A stretch of 64,000 nucleotides of DNA, taken from the NCBI RefSeq assembly GCF_000236705.1, contig NC_016599.1, forward strand, positions 124,001 to 188,000, in the 5' to 3' direction. A program made the position numbers and the translations under genes. The stretch comes from Owenweeksia hongkongensis DSM 17368. GTDB lineage: Bacteria > Bacteroidota > Bacteroidia > Flavobacteriales > Schleiferiaceae. Of the stretch, positions 39,254-48,496 are shown one piece after another (position 1 is the first letter of the stretch; each line of letters opens with the position of its first letter). The notes under the pieces are model-generated. The model saw only the letters and a list, made by a program, of their open reading frames with translations, made no database searches and was not told where the DNA came from.

Positions 39254-41041
39254 ATGGAAAATAAAGGAATGGATCGCAACACGATTATTGGGATGTTGCT
39301 AATTGGAGGTATTTTCCTCTTTTTCTACTTTTTTAATAAGCCAAATGCTGAGTTGGAACAAACTCCAAACAAAGTGGATTCTACAGAAATTGTAGAAGAA
39401 ACCAAGCAGCTTGAAGAAGTAAACAACAATCAGCTGGACTCGGTGGTGGTTGATAGCAATCAACTCTTTGCCCCGGCAACGGCAGCAAGCGAGGAGCTTT
39501 TTACCTTAGAAAATAAGTTTCTAGAAGTTGTAATCTCTAGCAATGGTGGGCAGATTGTTCAGGCACGCCTTAAAAAATATCAGACGTATGATTCTTTGCC
39601 GCTTTACTTAATTAATAAGAATGCGGATTTCAACATTGCCATAAATGGTGATAGACCAATGAACACCGCTGACCTTGTTTTTGCTGGTGTGCAAAACTCT
39701 GACAACAAAGTTACCATGACTTTGGATGCAGGAAGTGGTAAATCATTAACCTACGTTTATACCATTGAGCCAGACAATTATATGCTGGGTTGGGATGTAG
39801 TTTCTTCCGGAATGGGAAATATGCTTCCTCAGGATGGAGGCCTACAGTGGGAAATGAAAACCCTTCGTCAGGAGAAAAATATTGAGACGGAAAATACTGT
39901 TACCGAGTTAGAGTATAGGTTCGCTAACGAGGACGATATGGACAATCTTTCTGGATCTGGAGATGATAGCGAAGAAGTTCAAAATATTAAGTGGCTGGCC
40001 TATAAGCAGCAGTTCTTTTCATCTATCCTTATCAATAAGAATGCGGATTTTGGAAAGGCAGGTTTAGCTTCAAAAACTATTGAAGGTTCAGAAGAGTTTA
40101 CCAAACTTTTGGTTTCAAAAGTTAGCTTAAACTCTACAGCAGGAGATGTAAATAGTTCTTTTGGTTTATATCTTGGGCCAAATAAATACGAGGTTTTAGA
40201 ATCTTATGAGCAAGGTTTTGAGGAACTTATTCCACTAGGATGGGGAATCTTAGGTTGGATAAACCGTGGTATTGTAATCAACCTTTTCAACTGGCTTGAG
40301 GGGTATGGATTAAACTATGGTTTGATTATTCTAGCGATTGCTTTACTTATCAAGATAATCCTTTTCCCATTTACTTACGCTTCTTATCGCTCTATGGCCA
40401 AAATGCGTGTGCTTAAGCCAGAGATTGATGAGCTTAACGAGAAGTATAAGGATAAAGACCCAATGAAGAAGCAGCAGGCTACTATGGAGCTTTATCGAAA
40501 AGCTGGGGTGAATCCGCTGGGAGGCTGCATACCTATGCTGTTCCAAATGCCGATTCTGATAGCTTTGTTTAGATTCTTTCCAGCTTCTATCGAATTGAGG
40601 CAGCAACCCTTCCTTTGGGCGCATGACCTTTCTACTTATGATTCTATTTATGATCTGCCATTCAACATTCCATTTTATGGTGATCACGTGAGTTTGTTTA
40701 CATTATTGATGACCGTTTCTACGCTTATCTACACCTACATGAATCAACAGCTTACAGGTAGCAATAATCAAATGCCACAGCTTAAGTATATGATGTACTT
40801 GATGCCTGTTGTATTCCTTGGAGTATTCAACAACTACGCGGCAGGTTTGAGCTATTATTACTTTGTAGCCAACGTGATTACTTTTGGACAGCAGTTTGCC
40901 ATCCGTGCATTTTTAGATGATGATAAAATTCACGCTAAGATTCAGGAAAAGAAGGCGCAGCCGAAAAAGGAAAATCGCTTTATGCGAAGAATGCGCGAAG
41001 TGCAGGAGGAGCAAAATAGACAAGCGAGAAGGAAGAAGTAA
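39254..41041 (+). CDS. yidC: membrane protein insertase YidC
   Basis: A 595-residue insertase. The first membrane helix is at residues 10-28, followed by a periplasmic beta-sandwich of about 300 residues typical of Gram-negative YidC. The core starts near residue 352 (NYGLIILAIALLIKIILFPF) and contains the cytoplasmic coiled hairpin VLKPEIDELNEKYKDKDPMKKQQATMELYRKAGVNPLGGCIPM. Two late helices follow, then a basic tail rich in K and R, as in species whose YidC binds ribosomes. It inserts membrane proteins together with or without SecYEG. Confidence 0.95.
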   Translation: MENKGMDRNTIIGMLLIGGIFLFFYFFNKPNAELEQTPNKVDSTEIVEETKQLEEVNNNQLDSVVVDSNQLFAPATAASEELFTLENKFLEVVISSNGGQIVQARLKKYQTYDSLPLYLINKNADFNIAINGDRPMNTADLVFAGVQNSDNKVTMTLDAGSGKSLTYVYTIEPDNYMLGWDVVSSGMGNMLPQDGGLQWEMKTLRQEKNIETENTVTELEYRFANEDDMDNLSGSGDDSEEVQNIKWLAYKQQFFSSILINKNADFGKAGLASKTIEGSEEFTKLLVSKVSLNSTAGDVNSSFGLYLGPNKYEVLESYEQGFEELIPLGWGILGWINRGIVINLFNWLEGYGLNYGLIILAIALLIKIILFPFTYASYRSMAKMRVLKPEIDELNEKYKDKDPMKKQQATMELYRKAGVNPLGGCIPMLFQMPILIALFRFFPASIELRQQPFLWAHDLSTYDSIYDLPFNIPFYGDHVSLFTLLMTVSTLIYTYMNQQLTGSNNQMPQLKYMMYLMPVVFLGVFNNYAAGLSYYYFVANVITFGQQFAIRAFLDDDKIHAKIQEKKAQPKKENRFMRRMREVQEEQNRQARRKK

Positions 41042-41073
41042 AAGTTCGCCTTTGCGCTTTAAATATTTTTTAT

Positions 41074-41108
41074 GAAGCCGTCTCAAAGTCATTTGGGATG
41101 GCTTTTTT
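41074..41108 (+). terminator. Rho-independent terminator after yidC
   Basis: aagccgtctcaaa (41075-41087) pairs with tttgggatggctt (41092-41104) with G-T pairs, loop gtca, then T run. Confidence 0.85.
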
Positions 41109-41116
41109 ATGGGGTA

Positions 41117-41605
41117 TCAATCAATGAATGCGTTTGTGCTATCGGGTTTTATTTCTAGTGGAAAGAAATGCATCTTACCAAATAGTGGCAGGTCAAAAAG
41201 TAAGGTTGTGTCGTTTAGAATTTTCGCATTATACCTGTAGGATGGGTATTTTAAACTACCGGTGCTAAGCCATTTTTCTACGGTTAGGCTATCGCCAGTT
41301 ACATTATAAACTCCCCAGATATAGGGCAAATCTTTATATCTGTCAAAATCTCCGTTGTTAATACTTTCTATCAGATCTTCTAAACCCGCGCTATTTCCCC
41401 AAAAACCAAAACAGACACCATTTTGATAAGGGATAAAAAATTTTGTGTTTATTCCGTCTTCATCACGGTAGGTTCGGTAATACAGCCCGTCAGTCCTGAA
41501 CAGTGTAGTTCCACTGCTACTCTTTTCCAATTTTAATGGAACTCTGCTATAGGGGTTGCAACTAGAAGATGCGACAACAAGTATTAAAATATAGACGGAT
41601 TTCAA
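41117..41605 (-). CDS. predicted lipoprotein, unknown function
   Basis: A 162-residue protein starting with a short signal and lipobox (LILVVASSSC, cysteine at residue 16). The mature part has alternating strands, for example GLYYRTYRDEDGINTKFFIPYQNGVCFGFWGN, and a closing YNAKILNDTTLLFDLPLFGKMHFF, which suggests a lipocalin-like or similar small beta fold. I recognise no named family. It stands alone, convergent with yidC. Confidence 0.7.
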   Translation of the reverse strand: MKSVYILILVVASSSCNPYSRVPLKLEKSSSGTTLFRTDGLYYRTYRDEDGINTKFFIPYQNGVCFGFWGNSAGLEDLIESINNGDFDRYKDLPYIWGVYNVTGDSLTVEKWLSTGSLKYPSYRYNAKILNDTTLLFDLPLFGKMHFFPLEIKPDSTNAFID

Positions 41606-41672
41606 GCTTTACATTAGTTTTATGAGGAGCATCTAATTTCAGACAAATATTTTTAGCTATAAACAAATCAAA

Positions 41673-41702
41673 AAAAGTTGCTCCATTACTGAAGCAACTT
41701 TA
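41673..41702 (-). terminator. Rho-independent terminator of the 41727-42704 lipoprotein gene
   Basis: Read on the minus strand, aaagttgct (41701-41693) pairs with agcaacttt (41682-41674) and is followed by a run of T into 41671. Confidence 0.8.
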
Positions 41703-41726
41703 ATTATATCAAAAAAATGGATTGGG

Positions 41727-42704
41727 TTATTTTACTGTAAAAGTAGCACTGTTTATATAGCTGTTTGCATGAACAAAAGAACCTGTAAGTGGATCGCGAA
41801 CCCAAACGATAGACATAAAAGTATACTTGGTGCTCGATACATAATCAGGGGAAGCGGCATTTTTGCTCTTGAATTTTCTAATATATTGACGGATGGGTGT
41901 ATCACCCGTTCCAATAATATCACCTTTATAATATTCACCACCAAACGGCCAATAGTCACCAAGAGGATAGCCCCAGGTTCCTGTACTGTCAAATTTGGCT
42001 AGAAACTGGTTTTCATAGAAAAATGTAGTTCCTTTTTTCACAAGTACCCTTTTTTCATTTTCAGTTAATACATCCTTATCCCATTGAGATTCATGAGGAA
42101 GAGGTAGTGGTGGGTGTTTGATTAAATCCTGGCTAGCCGCCATTCTTAGATCTAAAGTCATTCCAGGAATTTCAGTAGTATATGATCTTGCTTTGCTCTT
42201 ACCAAGCATGTAGGTATCAATATAAATATCACTGGTTAAGGTGTCCATAAAGAACTTTACTTTATGATCAATTATCCAGGCTGTATCGTTTTGGCTAACC
42301 TGATTGGTAACCGCAAGTAGGGGCTTTTTACGAAGTGCAAACTTGGTTTTATTTACTAGATCAGCAGAGAATACCTCTTCGTCATCGAGCACAAAAAACG
42401 GTGCTGTAGGAGATTGAAAATTCATCATAATAGAATCACCATCCGGTTCGTAAAGCCCACCAACTGCTGTGCTTACCATATGCAGGGTATTTATACTGCC
42501 ACTATATTCATCCAAAGCTTGTATACGAGCTTCTTCATATACTGCTGATCCCGGATTCTGAATATCAGATCCCATCATTAATAGCACATTGTACTTTTCT
42601 TGAGGGGTTGCTGGGCCAGAGTCTACAGTCGGTATGGGGTCTTCTTCTCCACAAGAACTTAAGATGGCGATGAGCGCACTAAAAAGCAGAATTTTTTTCA
42701 TCAT
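41727..42704 (-). CDS. predicted lipoprotein, unknown function
   Basis: A protein of about 325 residues. The N-terminus MKKILLFSALIAILSSCGEEDP is a clear lipoprotein signal with cysteine near residue 18; the ATG at 42704 or 42701 fits better than one seven codons upstream. The mature part has no membrane segment and no catalytic signature I can name. Segments such as TWGYPLGDYWPFGGEYYKGD are rich in Tyr, Trp and Gly. It lies alone, with a terminator directly after it. Confidence 0.75.
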   Translation of the reverse strand: MMKKILLFSALIAILSSCGEEDPIPTVDSGPATPQEKYNVLLMMGSDIQNPGSAVYEEARIQALDEYSGSINTLHMVSTAVGGLYEPDGDSIMMNFQSPTAPFFVLDDEEVFSADLVNKTKFALRKKPLLAVTNQVSQNDTAWIIDHKVKFFMDTLTSDIYIDTYMLGKSKARSYTTEIPGMTLDLRMAASQDLIKHPPLPLPHESQWDKDVLTENEKRVLVKKGTTFFYENQFLAKFDSTGTWGYPLGDYWPFGGEYYKGDIIGTGDTPIRQYIRKFKSKNAASPDYVSSTKYTFMSIVWVRDPLTGSFVHANSYINSATFTVK

Positions 42705-42867
42705 ATATGTTTTGATAGATCGCAAAAATATTAAAATTAAAGCTGGTGAAAATGCAAACTATTTGCTGAAAACGCAACATGCAAGCATTGTATTGCTGAT
42801 ATAGATGTGTAAACGATTCATATTAGTAATCGAAGGAAATAGAGCAAAGGTTGGGTTAGATGCATAT

Positions 42868-43911
42868 TTACTTAAAGATCAGATCAACATACACTGGCAA
42901 ATGGTCACTAAATCCACCCTGATACTTATACCCTAAAAATGTCCTAAAAGGAACAGAGCCAGGATATTTATCATCTGTGGTGAGCAGAAATCCATGAGTT
43001 GTAACCTTTGCTGTATTGTCTTTTATTGATATTGCCTCATTGCTCAAAAGACTGGAACTCACAATTATTTGGTCTAAATAACTCCAAGTACCTCGGTACC
43101 TATGTGAGCCTTGTGTAGGAGGTAAAGTAGCCATTAAGTTGATTAAACTTTTTCCATGCAGCATTGTGTCAAGCGGTTGTGCCTTGAGGGTATCATGTAA
43201 ACTTATGTTTGTCCATTCATCATTAAAGTCGCCAGCAGCTATCACGTAAGTAGGGTAAGGGAGCATATTAAGCGAATCCGTAATATGCTTTAACGTCAGG
43301 GCTGCTTGAATCCTTTTAGGTTCAGATCTTGCCTGTCCACCATAGCGGCTGGGCCAGTGACAAAATAGAAGGTGTACCGTATCTTTTTTATTAAAAATAC
43401 CCTTACAGTATAAAATATCACGTGTTACAAAATTTGGGTCATTATGCATTTTTACAGGAATAGGACGGCTTGCAATTGGGGTAAATTCGTCCTTCCTATA
43501 AAGCATACCAACGTCAATACCGCGCCTATCGGGTGATTCAAAATGAATGATACCATAGTTGAATTTGCGTAATACCTCCGTGCTAATCAGGTCTTCTAAA
43601 GCCTGTTTATTTTCAACCTCGGCAACACCAACAATCGTAGGAGGCAGCCATTCACCAATACTCAATATGGCTTTTGCCATATGATTTAGTTTTTCATGAT
43701 AGCGGTAGATACTCCAATTGCGTTTTCCTTCCGGAGTGTATTCATCATCATTTTTTAAAGAATCATTTTCCGGGTGAAAAAGATTTTCAAGATTGTAAAA
43801 GGCAATACGTTGACTTTCGCTTTTTTGTGCATTTAGCTTTACACAAAGTAAAAGCAATACCAGAAAGAAGCTATGAGCTAAAGTTTGACAAGAGATAGTT
43901 AGAAATTTCAT
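42868..43911 (-). CDS. secreted endonuclease/exonuclease/phosphatase (EEP) family protein
   Basis: A 347-residue exported enzyme with signal peptide (FFLVLLLLCVKLNAQ). The EEP fold reads in order: FYNLENLFHP (Asn metal region), VVGVAEVENKQALEDL (catalytic Glu), RRGIDVGMLYRKDEF, LLFCHWPSRYGG (His), VIAAGDFNDEWTN (the D-x-N pair) and GGFSDHLPVYVDLIF (terminal Asp-His). All catalytic blocks are intact. Members cut DNA or RNA or act as phospholipases or phosphatases; the segment resembles the exported Bacteroidota group. It begins 41 bases inside the CheB-like gene, so the two are co-translated. Confidence 0.88.
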   Translation of the reverse strand: MKFLTISCQTLAHSFFLVLLLLCVKLNAQKSESQRIAFYNLENLFHPENDSLKNDDEYTPEGKRNWSIYRYHEKLNHMAKAILSIGEWLPPTIVGVAEVENKQALEDLISTEVLRKFNYGIIHFESPDRRGIDVGMLYRKDEFTPIASRPIPVKMHNDPNFVTRDILYCKGIFNKKDTVHLLFCHWPSRYGGQARSEPKRIQAALTLKHITDSLNMLPYPTYVIAAGDFNDEWTNISLHDTLKAQPLDTMLHGKSLINLMATLPPTQGSHRYRGTWSYLDQIIVSSSLLSNEAISIKDNTAKVTTHGFLLTTDDKYPGSVPFRTFLGYKYQGGFSDHLPVYVDLIFK

Positions 43912-44464
43912 GCAGCGTCAGTTGTTTCGAGTCAGGAGCCATTTTTAATGCAGCTTCCGGCATTACCGAAATCTGTGCTTCCTGGGGTTTTTGAACGATA
44001 GTTTTTCCTCCTGCACTCGCAATAGCTCCAAGTCCAAAGGCGCCATCTTCGTTAGCTCCGGTAAGGATAATGCCTGTTACACGATTGCCAAATTGTTTTA
44101 CCACATTGTAAAAAGTAACATCTATTGAGGGTCGGCTAAAGTTTACCCGGTCACTCAAACTTAGTGAAAGTGTGCCGTCATTCTCAACTAATAAATGATA
44201 ATTGCTGGCGGCAAGATAAATTATACCATCCAGCATTGGCTCCTGATTGGAGGCCTCCTTTATAGTTAGATTTGAAGAATAGCCAAGTACCTCGTCTAAC
44301 TTGTGGCTGCCTTGTTTAGGTCTGTGAATAACGACAAGTACAGGACAATTTAAAGGCTTTTTAATTTGCCCAAAAATGGTCTTTAGTGCAATGATTCCGC
44401 CAGCACTGGCACCAATCACCACGATGTTATTTGACTTTTTTATAAATGCTGCTTTCTGGTTCAA
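43871..44464 (-). CDS. cheB: CheB-type methylesterase catalytic domain, no receiver domain
   Basis: A 197-residue protein that is only the esterase domain: Ser20 in VIGASAGGI, His47 in VVIHRP and Asp140 in ILTGANEDGAFG form the expected triad. The usual N-terminal response-regulator domain is missing, so it is not regulated by CheA in the ordinary way. CheB removes methyl groups from receptor glutamates. It starts 38 bases inside the cheR gene and overlaps the EEP gene by 41 bases. No receptor, CheA or CheW gene is visible in the window. Confidence 0.88.
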   Translation of the reverse strand: MNQKAAFIKKSNNIVVIGASAGGIIALKTIFGQIKKPLNCPVLVVIHRPKQGSHKLDEVLGYSSNLTIKEASNQEPMLDGIIYLAASNYHLLVENDGTLSLSLSDRVNFSRPSIDVTFYNVVKQFGNRVTGIILTGANEDGAFGLGAIASAGGKTIVQKPQEAQISVMPEAALKMAPDSKQLTLHEISNYLLSNFSS

Positions 44465-45275
44465 TTTCTACAAATGCATTTCTATCTTCAAAGAAGATAA
44501 TAGATTCTTTGGAGCCAAGTATTAGATGACCACCATCATTTAGGCAAGTACAAAACTTTCCTAATATCGAATTTTGTAGTTGAGGGTTGAAATAGATGAG
44601 CACATTTCTACAGATGATTATGTCAAAATCTGATGCCGGAGGAGTAGTCATCAAATCATTTTCCATAAAAGAAATAGAATGGTAAAGATCGTCATGAAAA
44701 ATCACATTTTCACCATCCTGTGAATAATATTTTTCCAGACTAAATTTCCCTCCTGCTTCCTTATAAGATTCTTCATAGTTAGCTATATGACGATGCTTGT
44801 ATGTCTTGGATTTGGCCAAATCCAGAATAGCTGCGGAAAGGTCTGTTCCCAAAATACTTGCTTTATGCAGAAGGTTATTTTCCTTCAGCAGGATGGCTAG
44901 CGAGAGGATTTCCTCGCCAGAACTGCAGCCAGCAGACCATATTTTTATGTGATCTTTTTCACTAGCGAGTTGCTGAATCAAGCGGCCAAAGCATGAATAA
45001 AAAAAAGGGTCACGAAACATTTCCGTAACGTTTACCGTAAATTTTTCAATGAAAACCTCGCGTGGGTTAGGCTGTTGATCAAGGTATTTAATGTATTCCT
45101 CAACATCCGAGAACTTGAGCTCCATTAGGATTTTAGAGATTCTTCGCCTCACAGAAGATTCCGAATATTGACTAAAATCTATTTCCAATTTATCATTCAA
45201 GTAAGAAAGCAATTGATCTTTTTGCTCCACACTTATACTATTTTTATTAGGATGATAGGCCACAGGCTCGTTCAT
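44427..45275 (-). CDS. cheR: CheR-type protein-glutamate methyltransferase
   Basis: A 282-residue SAM-dependent methyltransferase. The N-terminal helical domain (about 20-80) reads SVRRRISKILMELKFSDVEEYIKYLDQQ. The catalytic domain has a SAM-binding block IKIWSAGCSSGEEILSLAILL (about 112-132) and FDIIICRNVLIYFNPQLQNSILGKFCTCL. CheR adds methyl groups to chemoreceptors. In this phylum such orphan CheR/CheB pairs often occur with sensor kinases instead, which are not adjacent here. It is divergent from the PAP2 gene. Confidence 0.9.
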   Translation of the reverse strand: MNEPVAYHPNKNSISVEQKDQLLSYLNDKLEIDFSQYSESSVRRRISKILMELKFSDVEEYIKYLDQQPNPREVFIEKFTVNVTEMFRDPFFYSCFGRLIQQLASEKDHIKIWSAGCSSGEEILSLAILLKENNLLHKASILGTDLSAAILDLAKSKTYKHRHIANYEESYKEAGGKFSLEKYYSQDGENVIFHDDLYHSISFMENDLMTTPPASDFDIIICRNVLIYFNPQLQNSILGKFCTCLNDGGHLILGSKESIIFFEDRNAFVEIEPESSIYKKVK

Positions 45276-45314
45276 TGCTTAGTTTTGGAGCCGTTAAATT
45301 AGAGCTATTTTCAA

Positions 45315-46142
45315 TTGATTAACTATTTTCAAAAATGTTTTTTACTCACCATTCTCTTACTTTTTGGGTGGTCAAAAACCGCTATATCCCAGTCTGAAAG
45401 CAGTATTGAGTCTCAAAAATCATATCTGGAATTACCGGTAGAAACCTTTAATGATACTAAGCGAATACTATTAAGTCCAGCCAAATGGAAAGGTAAAGAC
45501 TGGGCATTAGCTGCTGGTGCTGTTTCACTCACAGCCTTGTCATTTACAGTAGATGATGAAATACAGGAGTGGAGCCAACAGAGTTTTAGTACTACAGGTG
45601 ATGCTGTTGCAAAATACATTGGTGAACCTTTTGGAAACCCCATTATAGTAGTAGGTGGATCTTTTGTGATTTATACTGTTGCAAAAATCAGTCATCATCC
45701 AGAAATTTCAGACCCTACACTTACAGCATTTAAAGCAACCTTGATAGCTGGTGGAGCAACCGGCTTGATTAAGATTTTAGCACACCGAGCCAGACCAGAT
45801 GAAAACATCCCTCCTGATTCTTGGGACTGGGGAGGACCATCTTTTTCTATGGATAACCTTTCGTTTGTGTCAGGGCATTCAGCTACCGCTTTTGCACTGG
45901 CAGCAAGTATGAGCACCTATTATAAAGATCATCGATGGGTGACTTGGGTAACTTATCCGTTGGCTACGGTTACTGCTTTATCACGGGTGTATGACAATCG
46001 CCACTGGTTTTCTGATGTGGTGGGCGGTGCCGTATTGGGGATTTTTATTGGAAAAACTGTGGCAATGCCTGATAAGTATAAATGGGGCATTGCTCCCAAT
46101 TCAAAGGGAGGAACTTCAATGTCTTTTACTTATTCTTTTTAG
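45315..46142 (+). CDS. PAP2-superfamily phosphatase, exported
   Basis: A 275-residue protein with signal peptide (FLLTILLLFGWSKTAIS). All three acid phosphatase motifs are present: KILAHRARP (KX6RP), SFVSGHSATAF (SGH) and SRVYDNRHWFSDVVGG (SRX5HX3D). Hydrophobic segments between them fit a PgpB/type-2 lipid phosphatase. The likely substrate is undecaprenyl diphosphate or phosphatidic acid derivatives. The only usable start is TTG at 45315. It converges with the propeller protein gene with a 17-base overlap. Confidence 0.88.
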   Translation: MINYFQKCFLLTILLLFGWSKTAISQSESSIESQKSYLELPVETFNDTKRILLSPAKWKGKDWALAAGAVSLTALSFTVDDEIQEWSQQSFSTTGDAVAKYIGEPFGNPIIVVGGSFVIYTVAKISHHPEISDPTLTAFKATLIAGGATGLIKILAHRARPDENIPPDSWDWGGPSFSMDNLSFVSGHSATAFALAASMSTYYKDHRWVTWVTYPLATVTALSRVYDNRHWFSDVVGGAVLGIFIGKTVAMPDKYKWGIAPNSKGGTSMSFTYSF

Positions 46143-47253
46143 CATATAGCTTTTTCAGCTTTATAGCCTGAAGCGGCTTCCCATCAATTAAAATACTCAG
46201 TACATATCCCCCTGCGGAAATATCTCTAGTATCTATGGTGAAGGATCTTGCATGTTCGGGAATTATGCCAAATGTGGTTCGCATCCCTTTGGTATCTAGT
46301 AGCTCATATTGTAATTTAGGGTGTTTGCTACTGTTTATTGAGATTTTAATTTGTTCGTCAAATTGCGGTTTCTCAACGGAGATCTTCACCTTATCATCAA
46401 ATTTGAAATAAGCAGTATATACAAAGCCACCGCCAAGCTCATTTTGCTCATCTGTAATTAGTAGCGATTCTTTATCCGTAAAGGTGATGGACTCTTTTTG
46501 AGAAACCCCACGGAAGGCATAGGTTTCCTGGTTTCCACCAAAGAAATCTGCGCCCTTAAAATCAGTAAACACCCACATTTTATCATATCCCAAAAGGACA
46601 AGTTTATCCTTTGATGGACTCAAAGCAGCACCGGCCACCCAAAATAGCGACTTGTCGCCATGCCCGGTTTTGAAGCTATCCAATCGCGAAATAGAATAGT
46701 TCCCGGCTTTGGTAGGCATTCCGTATAAATAAGTGTATCCTGTAAAGGGCTTTGTTCTATTTTTAGTAAAAACATAAATAGAATCACCTAAGTGCACCAT
46801 GGATTCACAATCAAAATTGCGGCTCTGTTTGGGCTCTGGAAACTCTTGTTGCTCCTTAAAATTAAATTTTATTTCCTCCAAATTATACAAAGAGTCCGCG
46901 GTGGATACCTGATATTTTAAGATGCACAAATCAGTGCGTTTATTCTTGTTGTTGCCAAAATCACCAATGTAAAGATAACCTTGGTCGTACTCCAGTTCCT
47001 CCCAGTCTGTGTTTACAACATTAGGTAGGGGTATGGTTTTGAGTAATTTACCTTCATTATTAGTGATAAAAATTTCAGGCTCATTACCGCTGTCATTTAT
47101 CATAGCAAAGTTGCCGCTTGGTAACATGGCTATTCCGCTGCATTCACTCACTTCTTCAGGTATTTCGCCAACTTTGTTTAAGGGCATTTGTTGCCCAAAA
47201 CTGGCGAAGTACAAAAAGCTAAATACCTGATAGAAGATGTTTTTTAGCATCAT
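46126..47253 (-). CDS. secreted beta-propeller-like protein with T9SS-like C-terminus
   Basis: A 375-residue exported protein with signal peptide 1-20 (YFASFGQQ). Repeated strand-turn units such as GIAMLPSGNFAMINDSGNEPEIF, GYLYIGDFGNNKNKRTDLCIL and SMVHLGDSIYVFTKN look like propeller blades. The last 80 residues (KISVEKPQFDEQIKISI to PLQAIKLKKLY) resemble a type A sorting domain, though the usual YPNP motif is not visible. The first four bases overlap the queA stop (ATGA), so it is probably co-transcribed with queA. Function unknown. Confidence 0.7.
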   Translation of the reverse strand: MMLKNIFYQVFSFLYFASFGQQMPLNKVGEIPEEVSECSGIAMLPSGNFAMINDSGNEPEIFITNNEGKLLKTIPLPNVVNTDWEELEYDQGYLYIGDFGNNKNKRTDLCILKYQVSTADSLYNLEEIKFNFKEQQEFPEPKQSRNFDCESMVHLGDSIYVFTKNRTKPFTGYTYLYGMPTKAGNYSISRLDSFKTGHGDKSLFWVAGAALSPSKDKLVLLGYDKMWVFTDFKGADFFGGNQETYAFRGVSQKESITFTDKESLLITDEQNELGGGFVYTAYFKFDDKVKISVEKPQFDEQIKISINSSKHPKLQYELLDTKGMRTTFGIIPEHARSFTIDTRDISAGGYVLSILIDGKPLQAIKLKKLYAKKNK

Positions 47254-48467
47254 TTTTTTGGTTTTAAAATAAGACAGCCATCACCATAGCTCAAAAATCT
47301 AAAGTCATGATCTAGAGCATAATTATAAATATCCTTCCATTTTGGGCCAACAAAAGAGGACACCAAAAGTAGGAGGGTACTTTTGGGCTGATGAAAGTTG
47401 GTAAGCAGTCCACTGCAAATTTGATGCTCATAGCCAGGCGCTATAATAAGCTGGGTTTTGGCAGTAAGTATTTCCAGGTTTTTGATGGACATTTCATAGG
47501 CCACTGCTTGCAAAGCTTCTAAGGGGCTAGGTAGTTTTTCACCCGAATAAGGTTCCCACTGAGTAATCACATAACTGTCATCCGGTATTCCTGATTTTAG
47601 AATTTTTACGCCTAGCCAATAAATACTTTCCAAAGCGCGCAGGGAGGTTGTTCCTACTGGAATAATAGGACGATCGAGATTATCCAATAATGAATCCATG
47701 AGCTTTTTATCAATAAAAAACTCCTCGTAATGCATATCATGCTCGGCCACGGTTTCGGTGGAAACGGGCCTAAAAGTTCCTGCGCCAACATGAAGTGTAA
47801 TAAAAGCTTCTTCAACGCCACAGTCCTTTAGCTCCTGAAGCAAGGCTTCGGTAAAATGAAGACCGGCAGTAGGAGCAGCTACAGAACCATTTTGCTTGGC
47901 AAATAAAGTTTGGTACGTGCTTTTATCCGCATCTTCAGCATCGCGATTGAGGTAGGGTGGAAGCGGGGTTTTTCCGGCTTTTTCTAAAATATCAGCAAAA
48001 TGGCAATCACTATCCCAAGAGAATTCGATGATAAATGAGCCATTATCGCGGTCAATCTTTTCTGCATAAAGCGCAGTTCCATCTTCTAGTTCAATAGACA
48101 ATTTTCCAGTTTTCCACTTGCGGGCACCGCCTACGAGGCATTTATACCTCAATGGAGATTTGGCTTGCATGGCCTGCTGGATGTCCATTCGCTCGGCTGG
48201 CTCCAAACAGAAAACCTCTATGGTAGTGGTCTCATTTTTAGGAAATTTAAGCCTGGCCTGAACTACCCGGGTTTGATTAAAAAGCAAAAAACTATCTCTT
48301 GGCAAATATTTCAGAAGATGCTTGTACTGATCTTCCCTGATATTTCCATCCTCATAAATTAGAAGCTTGGAAGTATCTCTGGGTGATACAGGGTATTTGG
48401 CAATTCGTTCATCAGGGAGCGGATAGTTGTACTCCTCTATTCGGATATTTTTTACGTCTTGTTCCAA
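47250..48467 (-). CDS. queA: S-adenosylmethionine:tRNA ribosyltransferase-isomerase
   Basis: A protein of about 405 residues, QueA, which transfers and isomerises the ribosyl moiety of SAM to the 7-aminomethyl-7-deazaguanine of tRNA during queuosine synthesis. Recognisable blocks are YNYPLPDERIAKYPVSPRDTSKLL, FNQTRVVQARL, YQTLFAKQNGSVAAPTAGLHFTEALL and THLHVGAGTFRPV-type TLHVGAGTFRPVSTE. The end, GLLTNFHQPKSTLLLLVSSFVG, is diagnostic. The start is read as TTG at 48467; the frame extends further upstream but into the divergent glycosyltransferase gene. Confidence 0.93.
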   Translation of the reverse strand: MEQDVKNIRIEEYNYPLPDERIAKYPVSPRDTSKLLIYEDGNIREDQYKHLLKYLPRDSFLLFNQTRVVQARLKFPKNETTTIEVFCLEPAERMDIQQAMQAKSPLRYKCLVGGARKWKTGKLSIELEDGTALYAEKIDRDNGSFIIEFSWDSDCHFADILEKAGKTPLPPYLNRDAEDADKSTYQTLFAKQNGSVAAPTAGLHFTEALLQELKDCGVEEAFITLHVGAGTFRPVSTETVAEHDMHYEEFFIDKKLMDSLLDNLDRPIIPVGTTSLRALESIYWLGVKILKSGIPDDSYVITQWEPYSGEKLPSPLEALQAVAYEMSIKNLEILTAKTQLIIAPGYEHQICSGLLTNFHQPKSTLLLLVSSFVGPKWKDIYNYALDHDFRFLSYGDGCLILKPKK

Positions 48468-48496
48468 AAATGGCTTTTCTTTGAGGCCGCAAAAGT

